Origin: Mugil cephalus | Taxonomy: Eukaryota; Chordata; Actinopteri; Mugiliformes; Mugilidae | DNA length: 64,000 bases | Direction: 5' to 3' | Assembly: GCF_022458985.1 (NCBI RefSeq) | Contig: NC_061777.1 | Location: 12,055,668-12,119,667, forward strand | Part shown: in pieces, positions 36,601-49,100 of the stretch | Numbering within the stretch: position 1 is the first letter of the stretch | Layout of the letters: each line of letters begins with the position of its first letter | Position numbers and translations under genes: made by a program | The notes under the pieces: generated by a model | What the model saw: the letters and a program-made list of their open reading frames with translations, nothing else | The model's database searches: none | Told to the model about the DNA's origin: nothing

Positions 36601-39600
36601 AAATCTGTCTAACCACTACCTTTCTACTTTTTTTCTCCTTGTATATCGTCTTCTCCCCCCTCATTGTCTTTGTGTGAACCAGATCGTCTGAGTCCTCCCT
36701 TAGACATCCAGCTGGAGACAATCAACTGCACCGCCTTCAGTGTGCGGTGGAAGATGCCCCGGAGACATGTTAGCACCATCACTGGATACAAGGTAGTCAC
36801 ACGCAGCTTTTACATAATAATAATAATACACTGCATTACAGTATTTAGTAAATGTAAATATTGAATATTAAAAAGCTCTCAACCGTTGTCACTGCCACAG
36901 TCACTGACCCTTAAACGAAAAGTTTATTGGAGATGATTTCAGAACAACACCGAAATGTAACAAGACAGTCTTAATTGTAGGCAGATATTATAGTTGTGTG
37001 TTGTTCTTATCATGGTATCACCTGGACCCAGAAAACTTTATAAAAAAATGTTTCAGCTGTGCATAAAGCGGACTGAAACGTGACCTTTTCAGAAACACTT
37101 TTTTCCAAAATGCACAGAAACTTTTTCAAAGTGACAAAAAAAAATTCTCAAGTAAACCACAAATCAAATTTCCCCTCTTTCATCTGAATGGACACCTATT
37201 TCCTTCTGCGCGTCGTTGACAGGAGCGGCCCCCACTTTCTTCTTCTTTCTGCCTCTAAAGTGCCTGTCCGGCAAAGATGGCCTTGAGGGCTAGATTAATA
37301 TTTTGAAATTCCTGGTGTTTGGGCGGAACCTCTCCGCTGCCAAATATGTGCTTTTCCAGGGGCAATATAGCTCTGAAGGATGTGGTCATAAATCTTAATT
37401 TGGTGTCTTCGCTCCGTTCTAATCGAGCCGCAGTTTAGAGAGTAAAGTAGGATTTGCTTTCTTGATAGAGGCATAATGAACAGGCGCTTATAATGATATG
37501 CAATGGTAGGCATGTTGTAGCATAAAGTGGTCTGACTGCAGGATTGAATTTATTATTCTGACGTAACGTTAAGTAAGTTCCTTCCTTCCTTCCTTCCTTC
37601 CTTCCAGTGTTTTTTTTTTGTGCCAACCATTAACAAATTGTGGATCACTATGACTGCGTGTGCTCTGCTTTTGACCATATGTCTGCGCTAAGAGGATTAG
37701 CCAACTACCTAGCTTCCCCACAACTCAGACAAACACAAGGCATGTGCCGAACGTCAATCAGCTGAACTTCACAAATAGCCTCGTTTTTCCTGTGAGCCTT
37801 GTTTACGCTTTTATTGCTGCGTCTTAACTGTGGAAAAGTATGAGCTCTGTGTTTCTCCTACAACGTTAAATGCGTGCATGTTTGTTTAGGTCTTCTACAC
37901 AGAGATGAGGAACGGCCGACCAGTGGGCGCGGCGTCCTTGATGGAGGTCCCCCTCAGTTTGGACATGCTGACCACTGTGAGAATAAACCTTTAACTGTAG
38001 TAAGAGTTGATTTATAGATAGTGAAGTAAACTGGTTGAAGGTTTTCTGCATATCATTAGCCTATTAGCATAATTGCCTTATAAGCCATTTTTGACTTACT
38101 GTTTGAAAATCAATTAAAATACCAATGTGCTTGCAAGAAATATTTTGTTCAAATACGACTTGACAGTATGGCAAACTGTATATATTTAGCACCTCTCTAC
38201 TCTGTTGGTGCTTGATAGTCACAGTGTCCCATTTACACACATACACAACAAGTAAACTGGGGTTTAGTGTCTTTCTCTAACTCCCTTCAGCATACATCAA
38301 CATATTTACTGTTAACTATTGACTTTGAAGCAGTATTAGGTTATGTCAGGTGCTTTATCACAATACTGTACAGCATGAGAGTAATGACACAGGGATCAGC
38401 TGTAATTCTGCCCGAATCTGCACGCGCACAAATCCCTCATCCGCCCTCCACCCAAACAATTGATTTCCTCAGGTTTAGAGACCTCCTCCGTACCCCAGGT
38501 TATCGCTCTTTCTCAGTGGGATAGGCTGCGTATGAGCGTGATCACGTGAAATTGGCTAGTTAGTTATTTAATCAAGACTCAATCTGCGCTTGTTTATTCC
38601 ATTATTCCAACTAAAAACATGAATGTCTGATAATTCATGTGCTATGAACACGTGCATATTCATCATTTAATTAGCCAATATTGTCCTCATTGATGACAAG
38701 GAGGGCTTTTGTGTCACTCACACGCAACCCATCTGTTATTCCTCAGAATGGTGATTTTTTTTGCCTGGAAAATGCAAACCTGTAAATAATAATAAAAAAA
38801 AATAGAAGTAGAAGTAGAAAGGAAGCCTCCAAATGGCTATCTTTAGGCATATTTTGCAACACAATAATAAACACACTTAAACCTTGCAGTGAAAAAATGC
38901 ATGAAAAAATGTCGCAGTGGAATGTGGGCCTTGCAATTTATTTGGTACGATTACCAAGGAAGAACCAAATGTGTGCTAACTCACAGCTAAAAATAGTCTT
39001 GAGCAAATTCTTACACCTGCTTTGGAAGCGCTTTAGGAATTTATTAAGATAGAAACCAGGGGTAAAAGTATTGCATACATGTTGCAGGTTAGAAGGGTGT
39101 GGAGCTGTTAATGAAGCCGCTCTCACCGTGATGTGCCATCTAAATGTATATAAACATCTCTTCTTATTTTCTCAAAGGGGCAATTTGATGGACAAGCAGG
39201 GTTTGTAAGTAAAATCTTTTTTTTTTTTTAAAATGGGTTAAACTATGATGCATATCTGCCTTGGTTGTAATTTACTCTTGCTTCTTTTCCGTTATCTGTT
39301 TTTATTTCCACCAGGATGTGGACGTTGGTAACCTAAAGGTGAACACTAAGTACAGAGTCAGTGTCGGAGCATACGGCTGGGCAGGGGAAGGCAGGCCGAG
39401 CATGCCCAGAGACATCAGCACCGCTTCACATGGTAAGAATATGTGAGTAGGAGGAGTCCATTTTCCGGCCATTAGTTCTGCAGTGGTTTTTTATTAATAT
39501 CTCCCCCTGAATTCATTGTCTGTCCCCTCCCGTAGACATGTGCATGCCCCCTTCGCCCCCCACTCAGCCCATTGTCACGGCTGTGTCCGACACGGAGCTG

Positions 39601-42600
39601 GCGTTGTCGTGGCAGCAGGGCGAGAGCGAGGGAAGCGCGCCCGTCCTTCACTTCCTGGTGGCTTACATCAGGTCAGTCATTAATGAAGTTTTGCTTTGAT
39701 TAAACTTCCAGCTAAAGTCCTCGTGTGCACCATCGAGACACACATTCAGCGGGGCATGCACTTTCACACCCACACATGGACATCAATAAAAGGCTTGTAT
39801 GGGCACTTATCAGGTGGAGAGCAGCTTGGAGAGGCCGTGTCAGGACTTAAAGCCCGCGGCTGTGTGAGAAAAATGAAAAGGTCTGACTGGATTTATCATT
39901 TATCTATTTCTCTGTTCAGTTTCTTAATTGACAAGCTGTCGGTGGCGAGGACAAGCCAGAAAGCTTTTCCTCCAAACACGCAGCCATATAGCTCACAGCC
40001 ACACAGGGCTTAATGGGTTTATTATTAGAAATGTTTCTTGAAACTAGGCTGAATTTCTGGTGAAGATTTCAAGGTTCCCAGAGAAACCAAATATTAACAA
40101 TTTACAAGAAAATATGGCAAAAACGCTTCACAGTTGTTGTTGCTGTCTCAACAACCTGGCAGCAGGTTCAGTTATTGTACAATAGTGTGAAAAAGTTTTG
40201 GCCCCCTTCCTGGTTTCTTATTTATTTTTTGCATGTTTTTCACACCTAAATGTTTCAGATCATCAACCAAATTTAAATATTGGTCAAATATAACACACGT
40301 AGTCACAAAATGCAGTTTTTAAATGAAGGTTATTATTATTAAGGGAAAACAAAATCCAAACCTACATGGGAAAAGTGACTGCCCCCTAAACCTAATAATA
40401 ATGTGGAGGAATTTTGACCCACTCATCTTTGTAGAGTTGTTGTAATTCAGCCCCTCCAAAGTGGCCATTCAGAGGTGGTCAGACTTGCTAGTGTGTTTTG
40501 GATCATTGTCCTGCTTCAGAACCCAAGTTCATTTCAGCTGGAGGTCACGAACAGATGGCCGGACGTTCTCCTTCAGGATTTTTTGGTAGACAGCAGAATT
40601 CATGGTTCCATTTATCACAGCACGTCTTCCATTTTTCTTCTTGGAGCTCTGTCGTGCAGGCCGTTTGTGCCCAGTATCTTTCTTTTGGTGGCGTCATGAA
40701 CACTGACTTAAGCTGAGGCAAGTGAGGCCCGCAGTTCTTCGGATGTTGTTGAGGGGTCTTTTGTGGCCTCTTGGATGAGTCGCCATTTGGGGATAATGGC
40801 TCTCACTGAGTTTCACTGGAGTTCCTAAGTTTTAGAAATGGCTTTGTAACCTTTTCCAGACTGATAGATCTCAATTACTTTTCTTCTCATTTGCTCCTCA
40901 ATTTCTTTGGATCTCGACTTGATTTTCTAGATTTTGAGGACATCTAGGTCTACTTCACTTTGTCGGGCAGATCCTATTGAAGTGATGTCTTAGTTGAGAA
41001 CAGGCGTGGCAGTAATCAGGTCTGGGTGTAACTAGACAAACTGACCTCAGGTGTGATAAACCACAGTTAAGTTATGTTTTAACAGGAGGGGGATTAAACA
41101 CTTTTTAGCGCAGGGCCAATGTAGGTTTGGATTTTGTTTTTCCTTAATAATGAAAATCTTGATTTGAAAACTGCATTGTGTGTTTACTTGTGTTGTCTTT
41201 GATTAATATTTAAATTTGTTTGATGATCTGAAGCATTTAAATGTGACAAAAAATAAGAAATCGGGAAGGAGGCAAACACTTATTCACACCACTGTATATC
41301 AAAGTCCTCCTGTAGGGATCAAATGGCAAATTTTGTCGGCCATTTTGCATTGGGCTAAATGTTTAGGAGTTTGTAATGGAGCAGACAGTTTAAACAATAG
41401 ATCCACTGATGTACTGTAAATTCTCAGAAAACACAGTATAAAGCACCCACTTACACACACACAACAATCTCAACCATCAGTGAGCCTGCATGGAGGCGGT
41501 AAACTTGGTTACTGATCAGTATTCACCTCGTGCTGATACCTGCATTTAAGCCAGTGGCTCTCCATTCGAAACTCTGCTTTGTTTCATATTCAGCGTTTTT
41601 CCCGTGAAAGAGCCCTCGTGTGTTCCTCCTGCTTTGAGTGCCCATGCTATGCCAAGCTGGGTTAATCTAATTGACTCTCGGTCCTTGCTCCGCTGGAAGA
41701 ATCTTGTCATCTAAGTCTTGGCAAAAAAAAGTGAACAAAAAAAATGTACTAACAGATTTTTCCACTCTTGCTTTATATTTCATCATGTTCCCCTTTACTG
41801 TACAAACACACTCTGCAGAATTGGATACAAGCAGAAATAGAATAAACTTGTGACCTTATATAACTATAGACTGTATATAAATATGGACTACACGTCCCTA
41901 GTTCCTGGCATTTCCCGGGGATGTGGATGGCGCGATCTTTCGAGTTTGGAGCCAGAGTCTGTGCTCTACCTCAAACAGTTACAAAGAAATGTTGGATTAA
42001 AGGCTGTACTTAAAAAAAAAAAAAAAAAATCATCATTCTCAGTCATCATGATGTCACATCCTGTTTCCATAGCTTCAAATAACCAACTAAAACAAACCTT
42101 ATCTGAAAAATTGACACTTAAGTTTGCATCAGTATTATTTTAACTTCCTGAAATGACATAAACTATCTTTGAAAAAAAATATATATTTGACCTGTATTTT
42201 AGTGTCTTAGTTTGGCCCAAGGCCCATGCACTAACATAGATGAGATGGAGCTTATGACCTGTACTGCAGCCAGACACGAGGCTACTTGCTTTGGCTTCAC
42301 TTTTGAGGAGCAGTCCTGCCGTCCATCTTTATACTGTCTGTGAATCTAAACCTTCTGCCATTTAATCTATAATAAAGTTTTAATGCAATGCTGGAATTCA
42401 AGAAGAGAAGATGAGTAATTAGGATGTTTCAGTCTCTGGGTTCTGTACAACATCCAGAGACAGTGTCGAGTTTTATTGACGCCACATACATTAAATTAAC
42501 ACTGAGCTGAATTAAATGAACATTTAAGGATTTTTGGTCATAATGTGCATTGTTGTTGTGATTGCAAAGATTTAAATAGTCTTCTCCAAACTATTATTTG

Positions 42601-45600
42601 ACTGAGTTGATAGCACTGTGGCCATTTATCTGTATCTACTCATGGTCAGACAGACTACAAAGATCTCTTTTACAGTGACTTTAATAAAAGACTTTGCGAG
42701 TCTGTTCAGTTTAACCTTGACACAAGGGTCCTCTGGGGGCATGTGAAGACTTTCAGTCTGTGTCCAGTAGTCCCACATTAACAACTTGACACACGCACAA
42801 AGAACCTCCCACGTCTAGACAAGTCCGCCGTCTACAACATCAGTGAAGTTTTAGGTCAGAAATAATTACCCTGGAGCACTTTGAAGACACGCCAGACATA
42901 CAGAAAACATGTAACTGTTTGAAATAAAATGATATAAAAACAAAGAGTTGTAAAGATATAAAGGAAACATCCCTAAAAGGCAAGGCTGTGGTTATGGTGC
43001 AGCGTTAACACCCTGTGACGGAGAAAAGTGGGAGAGACGGAAGCAGCGAAACTGTCACTTACTGTGAGAGAGCAGACATGAATGAGCGTCTGTTTTTTTT
43101 CGCATGCGGACGCATTTTCCGCACAAAAGGGCCATCACAGACTCAACTACGTCTCCCTTTACATCAAAAGAGGCCTTACTGAAGAGAGACATTGAGTGCT
43201 GGTGAAGATGACTCTATTCAACAAATAGTCATGGCTCCGGGCGCACAGACAGCGCTGACGGATACAGACGATGGTTTCCAGCCCGAAAAGCTCCACACCC
43301 AAAATATTAGACGATTTTTAGATTTGTACTTTAACCACACGGATTACTACTGTAGTCTATTATAAAATGCAAATACTATAGTTGAGTAAGAGCACATTGA
43401 GTTTGTTTTAAACTAAGCATTAAGAAATAATCAGAACTACTGTAAAAATTATCCCAAACGAGTCTAAATGTTGCTCAACCACCCACCAACCCACACTGGA
43501 CATTGTGCACAAGTCAACACACAAATGTAGATATACTGTAGCTATAAGCTGGAGAAGATGAGGCAGTTTATTGTTTATACTTTTTTTTACAGAGTGACTT
43601 TTTACTTAAATCAGAAAATAATGTTTGATGCCTTAAAATAGTAACATCATTGACATACATACTGTAATCAATCTATTGTTCATTTAACTTTAAAAGTTTA
43701 AAATGAGTTTTCTTTGGATTATTCAGTCTCTAGTGAGTTTACTCTTTGCATCAAGAAGAACACAATCATATTCAAGTTTTTTGTTTATTTCTTATACCTC
43801 TTTCTGTCTCTGTTTGTTATGTTTCCTCAGGCCAGAAATGGACACAGAGTGGACTTACATCCGTGAGGCCATTGAGACCAACTCCATGGTTTTGAAAGGT
43901 TTATTACCAGAAACCGAGTACCAGTTTGTCGTCAGGGCAGTCAACATGCATGGAGTTAGCCCACCCAGCCACATCAACAGCCCAGTACGCACTCTCGGTA
44001 AGTCCCAGCGTGCTATGACGCAGAGACGCCATTGACCCAGCCTTCTCATTTGTCTCTTTCTAACCACATCTCAAAACAAGACTGAGTTCTCAGTTTAGCT
44101 CCAACAATGCACCCACACAGAACAAAACAGTCTATACATACAATGTTGCCCATAAAGTTGGAATAAAATATACTTTCCTCTTCTCATGAAAGTAAATTAA
44201 TCATACTTTATGAGCAACAGTGCATTTTTATTTATTTTTTTTGCATCTCCAAAGTTAAGCTTTCAGGTCAAGATGTTTGACCACACTATATAAAGTCCAG
44301 CACCAATGTGGAGAATGACACATTGTTCATTGGCAGCAGCAGCCATCCCCAGCAGGATGCAACCTGACACAGACGCACAAAAATGGTTTAGGAACAACTG
44401 AAAAACGAAACATGAAGAACAAGCACGAGGTGACCTGGCAAACCTGATGAGTCACTACTGTGTTGGGGACACAATGGAGACCTACGCAATATATTATTAG
44501 TCATAATGTTATGCCTGATCAGCGTATAATTTTTTCTGAAATCTTGGCATTTATTTATTTATTTTTGTAAATTTCTTGCTTTGTTGGGCTTTGGTAGCTT
44601 CAGAGCTCTTATTAAAGGACAAATTACTCTATTGCTATTACTCTAGTCACTCTATTCATTTTCATCCTAACAGTTTGTCTCCCAGCATTTGCTAGAATGT
44701 AGGGCAGCACCTGCCAGAGTGTCAGTGGGTATTTGTGTCTGGAGTCGTGGATGAGAGAGCTGCAGAGCATCAGAATCATTTACTTTATTATTTTTGTTGT
44801 AGCTGCTAGTTCGTGGTACGTGGGTGCTGGGGGGGAGGTGGTTATTATCAGGACTGATTGATATTAAAACGAGTCTAAGAGATCTAAGTAGTGTAGTGTT
44901 CATTCCGTAGTGTTCATTTACGGATTTGTGGGTATGGTGTGGGTCTCTCTGTCTAAGTAGATGCACATCAGGCTTCAGGAATATAATTACAAAATTAAAC
45001 ATCTACTTTTTTTTTCCTTCCTGCGGCCACACCGCTCCGCAACTTTTGTAAACTGCTCTATTTTAATTAAGTGCCTGACTGCCCAGAGACAGCTCTAGAA
45101 GGCCGGGCACGGGGGAGCGATGATGGTGGAGAGACGGCGCTAAAAATTATTGTCAAGTTTTTTCGTGTCAAGTTACACGAAACAAGATAATAGTGAGAGA
45201 GACGCAGGCTGGCGGGAGTGAAGCGGCAGAGGAGCGTGGTTTCTCAGCGGGGTGGGATAAAAGCCGGTTACATCCGAGTCTCATCAGACAGGATTAAGGA
45301 TGGGATGCCGGACCACTTCTCTGCCCATCCGCACTCCTAATGGATGTATGCACACATGCATGCACACAATGCACCGCTGCTTAAGTGAACAGCAGGGGTG
45401 GGCTTGACTGACTGACATACTTTTATTGTTGCTCTCTGACAGCTCTTGTGTTTGTGTGTGGCGTGGATTGAGGGGGATTGTTACGCAACAGCAGATTAGC
45501 TTGACGGGGGTTTCTTTGGACATTCCCCTCCTCCTCCCTCCTGGCATGCGAGCACTCTGCATTCAGGATTTAATGTCATTAGGCTGTGCAAATTACTTTA

Positions 45601-46087
45601 GTTCAGTCACTTTAAATCTTGGCCTTCATTCAGCCCTTAAAGTCAGTTTTTCGTGATGTATTTAATAAACTTGTCATGCCACGAAAATATTTAACTCATA
45701 GCATTTGGTAAAATTACACGATCAATATGTTTAGGGAGGCGGAAGAGAGGGGTGGGACGCGGGGGGAGGTAAGACGGATGACAAGGGACGTGCTGTGTTG
45801 CTTTGTGTTTTTGCTGTTACAAGGAAATCATTAAGTATGTGAGGATACTTCAGAATAAATTAGCCTATAATAACCAAAATATTTAACAGAAAGCGTATTC
45901 AGTTAAAACATTTGCTTAAGTTAATGCTGTAAAATTCAATTCAATTCACTGTGAATTTATCTTTGTATGTTATGAGCTCCCTATGTTGCTGTCCTGCATC
46001 GAGGAGACACTTTTCAGTATGTGGTGCAGCAGCGTGGCTACAGTCTATCAGGTAGACTCACTGTGCTCACTTAATAATGGAAATTAC

Positions 46088-46118
<31 letters not shown>

Positions 46119-49100
46119 TTCATCCTCGTTTCAATAAGGAGAGATATGGATGTAATGGAGTTCTAGTGAAGCAGGAGGAAATTGTAGAATAAATACACCG
46201 GTCAGCCACAAGATTAAAATCACTGACGGGAGAAGAGAATAACGTTGACTGTCTTGTGACAATTCAATGTTCTACTGGGAAACTGTTACACATGGCATTC
46301 ATGTGGATGTGACTTGTACCGCCCACCTAGACCAGATCAGGCACCACCACCCCATAGCAGTGACACTCCTTGATGGCACCAACCATCTCCAGCAGGATTC
46401 GTCCTGACACAGAAACACACACAAAAAGGGTTTAGGAACAGCTCAAAACAATTCACTAGATCCCAAACTGATCAAGTATCAGTGGGACGTGCTGGTACAA
46501 ACCTGATCCACAGGGGCCTTCCCCTCAACCCACAGGACCCAAAGACCCATGTCCATTCTCTGATTAGTCACAACTGTTTTGGTGGCACAAAGGAGACCTG
46601 CACCATATTAGAAAGGTGGTCATAGCATTTGGACTTAAATGAGAAGCTCCAGTTGGAGGTAGTAGAGAGAGACAGGACAACTCAGAGTGTAGATGCTAAC
46701 AGTGGCTGAGCTGGTAGGCTGATATCGAGTTAAGATACTGCATGATGGAAAAGGCAGAGTGACAGAAGTACAGGAACTCAGCACTGATTGGAGAATGGAG
46801 ATAACGGAGAAACTGAGAGTTAAATTATTCTGACAGTGCAGTAAAACTATGAAGAGAACGTATGAACAGATCTTCCCCTCATCAAAGTCAGTGAAACATG
46901 ATTATATTTGACGCTCCCTAATTTTTTGTTAAAGGTAAAGTGTCGTAACCACACATCAATGATTTCAATCATTCTTCTTCACCTTCTCCTGCAATCGACC
47001 AATCATAAGTGTTTGTTGTTTGGGTCCCATATCGTATTGTATCGTATCGTATTGTATCATATCATGTCATTGCCATACATGCTGATACTGCAAATGTGAT
47101 ATGCAGGAAAAGCCCATTTATTACAGGCAAATACAGCCATGGTATAGTCTGGACTCATTAAATACTAAGTATAAAAAGTTGAACTTTACTGTACATTTGC
47201 AGTGTCATTCCTACATACCACACCCGATTGCCTGGCCCAGACTTTGTCATTCAAGTCAGTTACATAACATTTTGTTTATTCATGTTCATTACTGACATTT
47301 GTGACAGGTGCTTCAGATGTCGGCAGTGGTGACTATGGGCGTTACACCACAGACTCCAGGACCAAAGATGAAGACGGATTCGATATCGATGACTCTGATT
47401 ACGATGTCTTTATTGAAGAGGTGGGTTGTCACATGCCGGAGCTGAGCCAGGGTGAAGTGGAGAAGGGCAGGAGGAGAGAGGATTTAAGCAATCGGGATAC
47501 GTGAGAGAGCACAGGCAAACAGACGGATGGAGAAGAGTAGTGGTGTTGAACTGAACGTGGTGTGAAACCGACCGTGGAGGGAGAATAGAGAGAAAACGTG
47601 TGAAAAGATTATCCCTTTTTGAACTTTTGTCTGAGATTCATTTATTTTGAGTTTATTCAGACTCTTAAAGCTCCAATGCAGGACCCTTAACTAGGTCTTT
47701 TTCTGGCTGTGTGAGAAATTATACAGACACTTGACAATATGACGTAAGAGTACAGTCTATATCCCCTCATCTCTTCTTTCAGCATCCTTGACATTGATCT
47801 CTTTCTTTGTTCTCTTCTCTAATTCTTTCCTCCAAATGCACAGTTGTTTTTCATTTTTGCCCAGATAAACGTACCTAGGGTGCTTTCTGGGTTCTGTTTT
47901 TTCTGAACACAAGAGAAGGTGACTTCATAGAGCCATAGTTACATTTGTAACTCTCATTTCTCCTAGAGTCCTTTCTCTGTCGCTACGTTTCTCCCTATTT
48001 CAGTTCTTGCTGATATAAAATGCATTGCTACCTACTGGTACAACAGAAAACAGGGGATGTTTACACCAGAAAACAGATTTAAAACTAAGACTTGATATCT
48101 GCGGCTGAACTCATGATGAAATGGCTAATCCTTTGTGTATCATCTTTTAGCCAACTGCTGTTAAGATGGAGAGTTACCGACACACTTTCTAATAAGCTCG
48201 CGCAGAGACGACGCTCATCCAAGTTTGGTGTTTATTGAACATAAATCTCCGGTGGACTTTCCAAAACATAAAACAAAATTAAACGAGTAACTTAATATGC
48301 AAGGTTCCAAAACATTTTTCTGTGAGTGTGTGCTTATTATAAAGTGTGTAACTCTCCACCTTAACATCAGTTGGCTAAAAGGAGATTCACAAAGGATTAG
48401 TCATTTGAAGTCGGAAAACTTTAACACTCCTGACACTCCTAACTGAAAACAAGTTTACGTACAGTATTTTGTCATATATTTTAGGACTCAATATGGCTCC
48501 AACACATGAGCAAAAAATTAAATAAAATACTACAAATAAATGGAACTGCAACCTTATTTTATGTCCACAATACATCCCCATCCATTGAATCCATTCTGAT
48601 GCCCTTTGTCTCTCTTAGCTGAAGCCATTCCCAGGTATCAGTCAGGACAACAGGAAGTCCCAACTTCGTTCACGCTCTGATCCATCGGATCGAAACGTCG
48701 TTTACCGTATGAACACCATTGCTCCACCCAGCGCTACTGACCCACCGGTGCCTACCACCACCGCCACCGCCGCCACCACCACCACCTCATCCGTCTTACC
48801 AGATTTCTCAGATCTGGTTTTCTCAGTCACATCAGAGCCCAGTGGCATTCTCGACACCGCAACTACCGCTCCACCCACCACCGCCAGGTAAGATGAATCT
48901 TTGAATGGAGAAACCTCTTCTTGATTTCTTGGGGCTCTTTATCAGAAACTGGAGGAGGTAATGGTCTTTACTTTAAAGGCAAAGTTAGACATTTATAAAT
49001 GCTTCCCTATGGAAAGAAATAAAAAAAAAGAAGGCTTTTTTTATCTCCACAAAATTGCGGTTGTTACTGCCGTTGCTCTCGCTCTTTGATTGCTGGATTG

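Larger units (their letters stand above)
30627..36682 (+). other. egflam intron 1 (about 6.1 kb)
   Basis: GTAAGT donor and TGTGAACCAG acceptor. It contains a (TG)n at 30730-30750, a LINE remnant at 32631-32930, a MITE at 33258-33896, a family A fragment near 35.6 kb, an (AT)n/(T)n tract at about 35119-35158 and an (ACT)n at about 36366-36388. Frames at 34063-34450 on plus are unexplained and not assigned. Confidence 0.7.
36683..43997 (+). other. egflam: egflam exons 2-6: two fibronectin type III domains
   Basis: Exons 2-4 (36683-36792, 37890-37976, 39315-39432) encode FN3-1, including [20 protein letters not shown] and the G-strand region [14 protein letters not shown]. Exons 5-6 (39536-39671, 43831-43997) encode FN3-2, including [19 protein letters not shown] and [19 protein letters not shown]. 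The conserved Trp and Tyr positions of the FN3 fold are present in both. In the family, these N-terminal domains are reported to contact the postsynaptic orphan receptor GPR179. Confidence 0.93.

Noticed and set aside
39180..39207. Possible extra microexon (GGACAAGCAGGG) before egflam exon 4
   Set aside because: Exons 3 and 4 already join in phase and match the mammalian protein without a gap, so no extra exon is needed.
45983..46192. Frame with a poly-His stretch
   Set aside because: It is the (CAT)n microsatellite; there is no splice fit with egflam.
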